This document shows positions 1-6,714 of a stretch of 7,777 nucleotides of DNA, in pieces. Under the pieces are notes generated by a model, which was given only the letters and a program-made list of their open reading frames with translations, ran no database searches and was not told where the DNA came from. Source of the DNA: Candidatus Methanocomedens sp. (lineage in GTDB: Archaea; Halobacteriota; Methanosarcinia; Methanosarcinales; Methanocomedenaceae); NCBI GenBank assembly GCA_013374385.1, contig QBUR01000146.1, forward strand, positions 1 through 7,777, read 5' to 3'. A program made the position numbers and the translations under genes. Every line of letters starts with the position of its first letter. Position 1 is the first letter of the stretch.

Positions 1-286
1 CGGATATTTCAGAGATTGTTTTTAGATTTTCCTTATATTTTGTTTCAGTCTCTATTTTAAATAGGACCCTGATAAAATCCCTGTAATCCGAAATAAATCT
101 CCCTCTTAGGTTAATGTAGAAGACTACGTATTCCTCTGGCAGCTGATCGATCAGGTGGCTGATCATCGTGGTCTTTCCGCTGTTTATCGGTCCGTAAATA
201 AAAGTGATTAGGGACGGCTCTACCTCCAGTATCTTCATGACCTCGTTGAGTTCTCTTTCTCTGTTGTGGAATGGAATTCTTTTCAT
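1..286 (-). CDS. Archaeal ATPase (ATPase_2-type P-loop), N-terminal part, runs off left edge
   Basis: The reading frame opens with ATG at 286 and stays open to base 1, giving 95 residues; the rest lies outside the window. It starts MKRIPFHNRERELNEV, the 'F.NRE.EL' opening typical of the archaeal ATP-binding family (Pfam ATPase_2, STAND/AAA-like). Walker A is GPINSGKT at residues 32-39, followed by FYINLRGRFISDYRDF, which also recurs in this family. Walker B and any C-terminal domain (winged helix or nuclease-like in relatives) are not visible. A GTGAGG ribosome-binding sequence lies at 295-300, eight bases before the ATG, and supports this start. The ATG overlaps the stop of the upstream surface-protein remnant (ATGA, 283-286). 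Family members occur in many copies in archaeal genomes and are mostly of unknown role, so only ATP binding is inferred. Confidence 0.8.
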   Translation of the reverse strand, partial: MKRIPFHNRERELNEVMKILEVEPSLITFIYGPINSGKTTMISHLIDQLPEEYVVFYINLRGRFISDYRDFIRVLFKIETETKYKENLKTISEIS

Positions 287-528
287 ATTCTTTTCCTCAC
301 ATATACTGCCAGTAATCCAGTGATTGCAACCACTGCCTCTAATCCAGTTTTATCCCCTCTGTTTTATCTACTTTAATATTGATATAAATTGTCTTAGCCT
401 TTCCTGGCGGATAGAGAAAGTTCCGTATACAGTACCTGCCACCCCTGCTTGACCAAATCCTTCTCCATACACATGGATTCCTGATGGAACATTTATCCTT
501 GCATCTACATTAAATGTCACAGTATTCA
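283..528 (-). pseudogene. Frameshifted 3' remnant of a PGF-CTERM-type surface (S-layer-like) protein
   Basis: This stretch has no intact gene, but on the minus strand three successive frames read as one protein C-terminus. Frame A (about 528-411) gives NTVTFNVDARINVPSG, then GEGFGQAGVAGTVYGTFS. Frame B (410-339) gives PPGKAKTIYINIKVDKTE before a TAG. Frame C (about 345-283) gives GLEAVVAITGLLAVYVRKRI and stops. The last piece has the layout of a PGF-CTERM sorting signal: a G-(F/L)-E-A entry, a short hydrophobic helix and a final Arg/Lys cluster, as used by archaeosortase substrates. One missing base near 410/411 explains the A-to-B shift. An extra 14 bases between two GATAAAAC copies (368-361 and 354-347) explain B-to-C. 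No start codon or full domain survives, so it is not expected to make a protein. Homology is from memory of archaeal S-layer-like beta-sandwich proteins; the frame chain itself is seen directly. Confidence 0.65.
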
Positions 529-1821
529 GTGATCCCGCACAACAGCACCGGCCGCTTCATATCCTGCCCTGACCGAACCGTTCATGCTGCGCTCAGGATA
601 ATTGGCCTCAGAGAACATCCCAGCAAGGTACAGCCCATCGATGTTAGTCTTATACGGCAGTATCCTCTCGGCATACCCGGTCTCATACACCGGAGCAGTC
701 TGGGCATCCCTGCCCAGTTCCCACCAATGCACGTCTGAGCGGTCAAACTTAGGGTACATGCGCTCAAGGCCCTCCAGGAACATCTTCATCACTTCATCCT
801 TGCTCTGTGCATACAGTGGGTCCTCACGGTCCTGGAAGTATGAAGCAATATAGAGCAGGTGCTCCCCTCCATAATCAGATGTAGGCATGAAATTTGTATG
901 CTCGATCAACGCTCCGAACGGCACATCAGCCTTAATGTTCAGCCAATAAGTACCATCCGTCATCAAGGGTTTTGACATACCCAGCAGGGCACAGCACGTA
1001 CCCTGATAATGGATGGCTGTGAGGTCACAATCAAGAGCATCCGGTGCGACCATGGATGCCAGTGTCATTGGAGGCACAGTTGATATTACCGTATCACACG
1101 ACAAACTACCCGCATTTAGCCTTACACCTGAAATCCGTCCCCCATCCTGCAATATCTGCTCAGCACCATTGCCAGTAATTATACGGCCGCCCTTTTGTTG
1201 TATTGATTCAGTCAGTGCGGTTACCAGAAGCTGGAATCCATCCCTGATATATCCTAATCTCTCCCCTTCAGCGCCCCGGTTCGAGCGTATCTTGACCCTG
1301 CCAACCAGCCAGGCTGCACTGACCACGGCGGCGCTGGACCCGAACTTGCTGTTCAACAGCGGCTGGAAGAAATTGTTAAAAACACCCCTTCCTGCTGTCT
1401 TTAATATCCATTCACCAGCAGTGATGTTATCGTATGAACTGATATCCTTGACAAGTTTGGTCCGCAGCACCAGCATCCCCAGCCTGAATATATCCAGTAA
1501 TGACATGGGCGGGAACTTCAGTATCTCCATTGGCGTGTTCATTGGATATGCCTTGCCGCCCCAAAAATATCCTGTAGTACCTTTGACCCACTGCACCCGG
1601 CCTGACAGCCCCAGTTCAGCAATCAATTCCTTCAATTCGGTATCGCTGGAAAAGAAATGATGGTAATATTTCTCTATATGATAATCAGCCACATGGTAAC
1701 TCTGTGCCATCCCGCCCGGTTCATCGTCTTTTTCTACCACAGTTACATCATGTTCATCTGAAAGCCGGTAAGCTGCTGCAAGTCCAGCCAGTCCGCCGCC
1801 GATTATGACAATCTTACTCAT
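526..1821 (-). CDS. NAD(P)/FAD-binding oxidoreductase (protoporphyrinogen oxidase / UDP-galactopyranose mutase-like)
   Basis: A 431-residue soluble flavoprotein. The dinucleotide-binding motif GGGLAGL is at residues 8-14 directly after a beta strand (KIVIIGG), and the acidic residue ending the second strand is E30 in VVEKDDEPGG, as expected for FAD ribose binding. The C-terminal flavin segment is at residues 393-420 (NIDGLYLAGMFSEANYPERS then NGSVRAG). Length and overall pattern fit the amino-oxidase/UDP-galactopyranose mutase-like superfamily that archaeal annotation often calls 'protoporphyrinogen oxidase', but nothing here indicates haem synthesis. It follows the Agl23-like gene by 23 bases on the same strand, with an AGGGGA ribosome-binding sequence about nine bases before the ATG, so the two are probably one transcript. 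By context it may act on a nucleotide sugar or a polyisoprenoid of surface glycan synthesis; this is inference and the substrate is unknown. Confidence 0.85.
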   Translation of the reverse strand: MSKIVIIGGGLAGLAAAYRLSDEHDVTVVEKDDEPGGMAQSYHVADYHIEKYYHHFFSSDTELKELIAELGLSGRVQWVKGTTGYFWGGKAYPMNTPMEILKFPPMSLLDIFRLGMLVLRTKLVKDISSYDNITAGEWILKTAGRGVFNNFFQPLLNSKFGSSAAVVSAAWLVGRVKIRSNRGAEGERLGYIRDGFQLLVTALTESIQQKGGRIITGNGAEQILQDGGRISGVRLNAGSLSCDTVISTVPPMTLASMVAPDALDCDLTAIHYQGTCCALLGMSKPLMTDGTYWLNIKADVPFGALIEHTNFMPTSDYGGEHLLYIASYFQDREDPLYAQSKDEVMKMFLEGLERMYPKFDRSDVHWWELGRDAQTAPVYETGYAERILPYKTNIDGLYLAGMFSEANYPERSMNGSVRAGYEAAGAVVRDH

Positions 1822-1844
1822 AGTTTCAAATCCCCTTCATCTTA

Positions 1845-3470
1845 TTATCTATAGAACACCACCACACCGTATTCACTTTGCGGTCTGTTCATCCACCGGT
1901 ACATTACGAATTTGTAATTAATATCCTTTGTTGAGTACCAGTACCATGCCATCTTGGCACTGTCAAGCCGGTGGTATTTATCGCTGACCACCTGTTCCAC
2001 ATAATCTGCATCTTCATCATGGACAATTATGATGGGCGCATCCAGTACTGGGTCATTTTCCAGGTCTATTCTCCACTTTACATTTTTGTAGTGACGTATC
2101 TGCCACAATAACTGGGTCTCCATTTCCACATCTGTGACCTGTATCTCAGTGTAATAACCTTTATGCAGCTCTGCAGTCTCATGCAGGGTTGTAAGAAATT
2201 CCTGGTATTTCTGAGGCGGTTGGCTGGCCTGGATCAGAGGTTCGGACGGGTCTGAATAATTCTTGTAGTTCAGGTTATAACTGGTATACAGGAAAAAGGA
2301 TGAACTGAATATCAGTATTACCATGAAGATAGCTTCAGCCCATCTGGGCCGTTGTTTCAGGGCAGGGATAATTTCACCCAGGTATGCGCCAGCGATCAAT
2401 ATTGCCGGCAGCAATGGATGCAATATCAACCATGGTACTTTCTCACCAATATATGCATAGGCAGCAAGGTTTACAGCCAGAAAGTAGACGAGAAAAGCCA
2501 TCATGGGATTGTCCCTGTTTTTAATGAACCGTACTGTATATTCTATACTCCCCAACAAGGCAAACAGGGCTATGGGAAGCTCATACAGGAACAGTAAGGG
2601 AAAATAATAGTATGGCGGGCCTCCGATGCGTTCAATCTCATGCATCTCATACCAGTGGGAGAAAGCACTGAATGTGGCACCCTTTGCGGCTTCCAAGTCT
2701 TTGAAGAAATAGGAGTAGAGCACTACGTAAATAGCAAGGAACACTACTACGAACAGACCCGCATCCATTATAAAGTTGAAAAGGTTCTTCTCGATAAATG
2801 CAACTGGATCGTGCCGCAGATGTCGGGTGCGGTAGCCCAGCCATAGCCTGTACAATATATACATTCCTACCGGAAATCCCAGCAGTGCAAGTGTAACGTA
2901 TGCATTCTCTTTGGCAGTAACCGAAAATGCCAGTGCGGCAGAGCCCAGTGCTACATATATGAGCCTGTTGGAATTATTCCTTTGCTCAAGATATTTTGCC
3001 GCACATAACATGGCTGTGAATGTGAAGAAGGTGATGAATATGTCATTGCGGAAGAACCGGGAATAGTACAAAAAAGATGGTGAAAAAGCAAAGAATGCTG
3101 CTGTGATGAGCCAGCCCGGGCGGCCCAGGTAATGCCTGAAGGGATATACCAGCAGCACCATACCCACTCCAGTCAGGGCAGGGACCAGCCTGGCTGCGAA
3201 TTCAGTATCTCCTATTATGTTGAAAACAGCCACTGTAAGGTAATACAGGAACGGACCGTGAAATACCGGGTCATAAGCGTAATTGCCGTTGGTGAATAAT
3301 TTGTAGGCAAAAGAGCCAACAGCAGCTTCGTCGTGGTGGAAAGGGCGAACATCAAGCTGGTACAGGCGGAGAACTGTGGCTGCAATTATTATTGCAAGGA
3401 AGATGATGAGGTCCGGCTTGTTAAAAAATGGTCTTTTGCTTGTTGTTTCTGCCTCAATCATGTAGTCCAT
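1845..3470 (-). CDS. agl23: TIGR03663 family membrane protein (flippase activity-associated protein Agl23-like, GT-C fold)
   Basis: A 541-residue integral membrane protein with about 12 hydrophobic helices between residues 21 and 396, then a soluble C-terminal domain of about 140 residues. The first extracytoplasmic loop carries LDVRPFHHDEAAVGSFAY (39-56), followed by YDPVFHGPFLYYL (66-78). The HHDEAA acidic pair is in the place where GT-C glycosyltransferases hold their metal or catalytic acid. AKENAY (186-191) and GEKVPWLILHPLLP (342-355) also match what I recall of TIGR03663, the family named after Haloferax Agl23. That protein is tied to translocation of dolichol-phosphate-linked sugar in N-glycosylation. 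The start chosen is M1; M4 (codon 3461-3459) is an alternative, and neither has a clear Shine-Dalgarno sequence. The gene leads a probable two-gene transcript with the FAD enzyme. Family assignment is fairly sure; the exact role here is inference. Confidence 0.82.
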   Translation of the reverse strand: MDYMIEAETTSKRPFFNKPDLIIFLAIIIAATVLRLYQLDVRPFHHDEAAVGSFAYKLFTNGNYAYDPVFHGPFLYYLTVAVFNIIGDTEFAARLVPALTGVGMVLLVYPFRHYLGRPGWLITAAFFAFSPSFLYYSRFFRNDIFITFFTFTAMLCAAKYLEQRNNSNRLIYVALGSAALAFSVTAKENAYVTLALLGFPVGMYILYRLWLGYRTRHLRHDPVAFIEKNLFNFIMDAGLFVVVFLAIYVVLYSYFFKDLEAAKGATFSAFSHWYEMHEIERIGGPPYYYFPLLFLYELPIALFALLGSIEYTVRFIKNRDNPMMAFLVYFLAVNLAAYAYIGEKVPWLILHPLLPAILIAGAYLGEIIPALKQRPRWAEAIFMVILIFSSSFFLYTSYNLNYKNYSDPSEPLIQASQPPQKYQEFLTTLHETAELHKGYYTEIQVTDVEMETQLLWQIRHYKNVKWRIDLENDPVLDAPIIIVHDEDADYVEQVVSDKYHRLDSAKMAWYWYSTKDINYKFVMYRWMNRPQSEYGVVVFYR

Positions 3471-3485
3471 GATTTTGTTGGATGG

Positions 3486-3507
3486 TATTTAAGCATATTC
3501 AATAAAT
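3486..3507 (-). promoter_or_regulatory. Candidate TATA boxes for the agl23-like gene
   Basis: Read on the minus strand, ATTTATTG lies at 3508-3501 and CTTAAATA at 3493-3486, upstream of the ATG at 3470. With the usual archaeal spacing of about 25-27 bases, the first would start transcription near 3478, leaving a leader of a few bases. The second would start it near 3464, just before the alternative ATG at 3461. The absence of a Shine-Dalgarno sequence fits a leaderless or near-leaderless transcript. Which box is used cannot be decided from the sequence. Confidence 0.35.
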
Positions 3508-3645
3508 GATTCCTGGTTCTACACTGCTATATGCAACTATTCCATGCACCTGCCCCGGTCCGGTCCAAGTTCGATAGTAAAAGATTGAAGTTACTGATGT
3601 TATCAGGAATAGTGGCGTCTTCCCCCATTTATTTCGTATACGATG

Positions 3646-3669
3646 AAATTAAAATGACAATCTTTATCA
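3646..3669 (+). promoter_or_regulatory. Candidate promoter of the wtp operon (AT-rich TATA-like elements)
   Basis: Two TATA-like elements precede wtpA: AATTAAAAT around 3647-3655 and CTTTATCA at 3662-3669. The second is about 27-30 bases before the ATG at 3696, so it would give a leaderless wtpA message. That agrees with the lack of a Shine-Dalgarno sequence there. A perfect 10-base palindrome, TCGTATACGA, sits just upstream at 3634-3643. The inverted repeat at 3674-3693 would lie between the TATA element and the transcription start. Confidence 0.35.
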
Positions 3670-3673
3670 GCCA

Positions 3674-3693
3674 TTATGTTTATTCGAACATAA
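3674..3693. promoter_or_regulatory. Inverted repeat before wtpA, candidate operator for the ModE-like regulator
   Basis: TTATGTT (3674-3680) and AACATAA (3687-3693) form a perfect 7-6-7 inverted repeat ending two bases before the wtpA ATG. A repressor bound here would cover the expected transcription start. The last gene of the operon encodes a ModE-like DNA-binding protein, making it the natural candidate. The repeat is seen directly; its function is inference, and it does not closely match the E. coli ModE site. Confidence 0.4.
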
Positions 3694-3695
3694 CC

Positions 3696-4736
3696 ATGAC
3701 AATAACAATAACTAATCATGTCTTACCAATCCTTATAATATCCTTACTGCTTGCAGCCATATTCTCAGTAACCGGATGCATTGACAACGAAACCGACGAA
3801 GACGCAATACTCAAGATTTTCCATGCCGGCAGTCTTAGCGTACCCATGGCAGAACTGGAAGAAAAGTTCGAAACGCTTCACCCGAATGTGGATGTGCAGC
3901 GCGAACCAGCAGGCAGCAGGGCGTGCATTAAAAAGATAACAGAGCTCGACAAACAGTCTGATATTCTGGCATCAGCCGATTATACCCTCATTCCCACAAT
4001 GATGATGCCGGAATATACAGACTGGTACCTTGCATTTGCGAAGAACCAGATAGTCATAGCCTATACCGATGACAGCAAATACAGCAGCGAAGTAGATCAG
4101 GACAACTGGTTTGAGATACTCCGCAGACCTGATGTGACATTTGGTTTTTCAAATCCAAATGATGACCCCTGCGGCTACCGCTCAGTAATGGTGACGCAGC
4201 TATCTGAAGCCCACTATAATGATGAGAGTATCTTTGACGACCTTATGGGAGACAATACTGCAATAGAGATGACACTTGACAATGGAACATATACAGCAGT
4301 AATGCCGGACTCTGAATATATTGAGCCTAACACAAAAAAGATAATGATGAGAAGTATGGAGGTTGAACTTTCATCTGCACTTGAGACAGGCGAGATCGAT
4401 TATTTCTATATTTACAGAAGTGTTGCAGTACAGCATGGATTCAATTTTGTGGAACTCCCTCCGCAGATAGACCTGAGCTCAGTTGATTATGCTGATGAAT
4501 ATAATACTGTCAGGGTCAAGACCGCAAACGGTAATATAGTCATAGGCACGCCAATCGTCTACGGAATCACCATTCCAGACAATGCAATGCAGCCAGAGCT
4601 CGGAGTCGAGTTCATAAAACTACTGCTTAGCACTGAGGGACAGAATGTATTCATAGACAATGGACAGCCACCTATCGTACCGGCTGTAACGAATGATGCA
4701 GAAAAAGTACCTGCCGAACTGAGAGCATTACTATAA
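3696..4736 (+). CDS. wtpA: Tungstate/molybdate ABC transporter substrate-binding lipoprotein WtpA
   Basis: Binds tungstate or molybdate outside the membrane and hands it to the WtpBC importer. From the ATG at 3696 the product has 346 residues. It opens with a short, not strongly basic N-region and a hydrophobic core (LPILIISLLLAAIF), and then the lipobox SVTGC, whose C28 would be the lipidated residue. The mature protein begins with an acidic linker and then LKIFHAGSLSVPM (39-51), the classic ModA/WtpA first strand with the anion-contacting Gly-Ser. SNPNDDPCGYRS (152-163) carries the conserved acidic pair thought to give WtpA its six-coordinate oxyanion site. ETGEIDYFYIYRSVA (230-244) is the other family signature. 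The frame continues upstream to an ATG at 3531, but that would add 55 residues in front of a clean lipoprotein signal, so I reject it. M42 of that longer frame (3654) is a weaker alternative. Confidence 0.92.
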   Translation: MTITITNHVLPILIISLLLAAIFSVTGCIDNETDEDAILKIFHAGSLSVPMAELEEKFETLHPNVDVQREPAGSRACIKKITELDKQSDILASADYTLIPTMMMPEYTDWYLAFAKNQIVIAYTDDSKYSSEVDQDNWFEILRRPDVTFGFSNPNDDPCGYRSVMVTQLSEAHYNDESIFDDLMGDNTAIEMTLDNGTYTAVMPDSEYIEPNTKKIMMRSMEVELSSALETGEIDYFYIYRSVAVQHGFNFVELPPQIDLSSVDYADEYNTVRVKTANGNIVIGTPIVYGITIPDNAMQPELGVEFIKLLLSTEGQNVFIDNGQPPIVPAVTNDAEKVPAELRALL

Positions 4737-4744
4737 ATAAAACG

Positions 4745-4785
4745 ACTCTACCAGGGGAGTGGGGGCTAAATTTCCCTGGCAGGGT
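4745..4785 (+). promoter_or_regulatory. Strong RNA hairpin in the wtpA-wtpB gap (attenuator, processing or 3'-end stabiliser)
   Basis: Bases 4745-4760 pair with 4770-4785: 16 positions with one A-C mismatch (4750/4780) and three G-U wobbles, loop GGGGGCTAA at 4761-4769. It starts nine bases after the wtpA stop. It is followed by TTAAATTTAATACAATT, which is AT-rich but lacks a long T run, so it looks less like a full terminator than an element that partly stops transcription or protects the wtpA 3' end. That would make more binding protein than permease, as known for other binding-protein transporters such as E. coli malE-malF. The structure is seen; the role is inference. The AT-rich stretch after it could also hold a TATA element for wtpB. 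Confidence 0.55.
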
Positions 4786-4822
4786 TAAATTTAATACAAT
4801 TAGAATTTGATAACACCATCGA

Positions 4823-5659
4823 ATGTTAAGGAAAAAGCAGGCCAGATATATGCTTACAAGCCGAAAAGCACCTGAGCCACTAATGCTCGTATTTCTTTTC
4901 CTGGCTTTGGTGCTGCTGTTATTTGTAGTTGTAACACTTGCCAATATGGTGATTGAGCAAGTTGTTACTGACCTGCCGGCACTTATCAATGCGGCTTGCG
5001 AAAAGTCTGTCATAAAGTCCATATCACTATCCATGTATGCCGGGCTCGTTGCAACTTTTATATCCCTGATACTAGGGATACCTGCGGCATATATCCTTGC
5101 ACGTAAGGATTTTTTTGGAAAAGGTTTTGTTGAAAGCGTACTGGATATACCTGTTGTTGTCCCGCATACGGTGGCTGGTATAGCACTTCTCACCATCTTT
5201 GGTGCAAATGGCTTGCTTGGCGCTCCGCTTGAATCGTATATCCAGTTCAGGGACGCATTTGCCGGTATCGTCATTGCCATGCTCTTTGTATCTGCGCCTT
5301 TCCTTACCAACTCGGTACGTGAGGGGTTCCAGAATATCGACCCCAGACTTGAGAACACAGCCCGTTCGCTTGGTGCTCCTATGTGGAAAGCCTTTTTATT
5401 TGTCACACTGCCGCTTGCTGCACGTCACATCATGGCAGGTTCGATCATGTGCTGGGCTCGGGCGATAAGTGAGTTCGGTGCTGTCGTGATAATTGCATAT
5501 TATCCGATGATAGGCCCGACACTTGTGTATGACAGGTACCTGTCGTACGGCCTGTCAGCATCAAGACCAATTGCGGTTCTGCTGATACTGATTACTCTTA
5601 CAATATTCATAGCGGTAAGGCTTCTATCCGCGGGCTGGCGTCGGTATGATAAGGATTAA
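4823..5659 (+). CDS. wtpB: Tungstate/molybdate ABC transporter permease WtpB
   Basis: Membrane subunit of the oxyanion importer. The 278-residue product has about six hydrophobic helices: near 20-42, 65-92, 107-125, 146-163, 205-227 and 248-268. The cytoplasmic EAA loop at 177-197 (ENTARSLGAPMWKAFLFVTLP) is the docking site for the ATPase WtpC. IPVVVPHTVAGIALL (109-123) is strongly conserved in the ModB/WtpB branch. The start at 4823 has no Shine-Dalgarno sequence. The next in-frame ATG at 4850 (residue 10) would give 269 residues, closer to usual family length, so the true start is uncertain. The gene follows wtpA after 86 bases containing the hairpin, and its end overlaps wtpC by 14 bases, which suggests coupled translation. 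Confidence 0.92.
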   Translation: MLRKKQARYMLTSRKAPEPLMLVFLFLALVLLLFVVVTLANMVIEQVVTDLPALINAACEKSVIKSISLSMYAGLVATFISLILGIPAAYILARKDFFGKGFVESVLDIPVVVPHTVAGIALLTIFGANGLLGAPLESYIQFRDAFAGIVIAMLFVSAPFLTNSVREGFQNIDPRLENTARSLGAPMWKAFLFVTLPLAARHIMAGSIMCWARAISEFGAVVIIAYYPMIGPTLVYDRYLSYGLSASRPIAVLLILITLTIFIAVRLLSAGWRRYDKD

Positions 5660-6689
5660 GGGTCTGCACCGGGACTGGAAAGAATTTGCGCTTAAAGGAA
5701 TAGACCTTGAAGTGCAGGATGGTGAATATTTCGTAATACTTGGTCCCACAGGTGCCGGAAAGACACTCCTGCTCGAACTTATCGCAGGATTTCATGCACC
5801 TGATTGCGGTGAGATATTTATTAATGAGAAAAACGTCACAGGACTGCCACCTGAGAAGCGCAATATTGGTTTTGTATACCAGGACTATTCCCTTTTTCCG
5901 CACCTAAATGTCAGGAAGAATATCGAGTTCGGACTGCGCATGAGGGGTATCAGGAACCGCAGCAAGGTGGAGAAGATGGCTGAGAATCTCAACATCTCAC
6001 ACCTTCTGCATAGATATCCGCTGACACTTTCAGGGGGTGAACAGCAGCGGGTTGCACTTGCGCGTGTGCTTCTCATTGAGCCGGATGTGCTGCTGCTGGA
6101 TGAGCCGCTGAGTGCCCTTGACCCCGGAACCCAGGATACGACCAGGCGATTGCTTAAAAAAATACACAATATGTCTGACCTGATGGTAATCCATGTTACG
6201 CATAACCAGACTGAAGCACAGATACTGGCAGACCGCATCGCTGTTATGATGGACGGTAAAATCGTACAGGTTGCAGCAGCAAATGAGGTGTTTGACAGAC
6301 CGCTTAATGACCGGATCGCCCATTTTATGGGGGTTGAAAATGTGCTGAAAGGAACAGTCACTTCCAACAATGAAGGACTTACCAGTATTGCTCTGGACAG
6401 TTGTGAAATAGAGGCTGTGTCAGGGTGTGCGGTTGGTGAAAAAGTCCATGCGTGCCTGCGACCTGAGAATGTGACAATTAGTGTAGTGCCTGTTAAAAGC
6501 AGTGCCAGGAATGCGTTTGAAGGGAATGTGATCGAAATTGAGCCAATGGGTGCGCTTTTGAGGGTAAAGGTGGATTGCGGCTTTGTGATAAATTCGTTCA
6601 TAACAAAACAATCGGCACTGGAGTTGGGACTTGGGCTGGGTAAGCATGTGACCGTATCATTTAAAGCCACTGCTGTTCATGTAGTTTAA
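5646..6689 (+). CDS. wtpC: Tungstate/molybdate ABC transporter ATP-binding protein WtpC
   Basis: Cytoplasmic ATPase that powers WtpB. All nucleotide-binding motifs are intact in 347 residues: Walker A GPTGAGKT (33-40), Q-loop YQD (Q79), signature LSGGEQQ (128-134), Walker B VLLLDEP (148-154), D-loop SALD (156-159) and the switch histidine H186 in VTHNQTEA. After residue 230 comes a regulatory C-terminal part with TOBE-like folds. The last 60 residues, from SARNAFEGNVIEIE (286-299) on, resemble the Mop oxyanion-binding domain, so transport may be inhibited by excess oxyanion, as described for methanosarcinal ModC. The start overlaps the wtpB end (ATGATAAGG at 5646), leaving no room for its own strong ribosome-binding site, which is typical of coupled translation. 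Confidence 0.93.
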   Translation: MIRIKGLHRDWKEFALKGIDLEVQDGEYFVILGPTGAGKTLLLELIAGFHAPDCGEIFINEKNVTGLPPEKRNIGFVYQDYSLFPHLNVRKNIEFGLRMRGIRNRSKVEKMAENLNISHLLHRYPLTLSGGEQQRVALARVLLIEPDVLLLDEPLSALDPGTQDTTRRLLKKIHNMSDLMVIHVTHNQTEAQILADRIAVMMDGKIVQVAAANEVFDRPLNDRIAHFMGVENVLKGTVTSNNEGLTSIALDSCEIEAVSGCAVGEKVHACLRPENVTISVVPVKSSARNAFEGNVIEIEPMGALLRVKVDCGFVINSFITKQSALELGLGLGKHVTVSFKATAVHVV

Positions 6690-6704
6690 GCTGCGATAAA
6701 TGAT

Positions 6705-6710
6705 GTGAGG
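6705..6710 (+). promoter_or_regulatory. Ribosome-binding sequence GTGAGG of the modE-like gene
   Basis: GTGAGG ends four bases before the ATG at 6715 and supports that start. The same hexamer precedes the ATPase gene at the left edge, so it appears to be a ribosome-binding form this organism uses. Confidence 0.6.
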
Positions 6711-6714
6711 AACA

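Noticed and set aside
381..388. TATA-like TTTATATC on the minus strand as the ATPase promoter
   Set aside because: It falls in codons of the surface-protein remnant (IYI) and would leave a leader of about 70 bases; possible but not supported beyond the short match.
1013..1660. 215-codon open frame on the plus strand
   Set aside because: It lies antisense to the well-supported FAD oxidoreductase, has no ribosome-binding site and its translation resembles no protein family; a shadow of the minus-strand codon pattern.
3550..3570. GGTCC-type direct repeats (CCCCGGTCCGGTCC) in the intergenic region
   Set aside because: Only two short copies with no symmetry or clear relation to a promoter; within chance expectation.
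4745..4785. Molybdenum-cofactor riboswitch in the wtpA-wtpB gap
   Set aside because: There is only one simple stem-loop, not the multi-helix fold of the bacterial Moco RNA, and it lies between genes and not in a 5' leader.
4672..5406. 244-codon open frame on the minus strand
   Set aside because: Antisense to the end of wtpA, the hairpin and wtpB; no recognisable motif or start signal.
5885..6670. 261-codon open frame on the minus strand
   Set aside because: Fully antisense to wtpC, serine-rich low-information translation typical of the reverse of an ABC ATPase gene.
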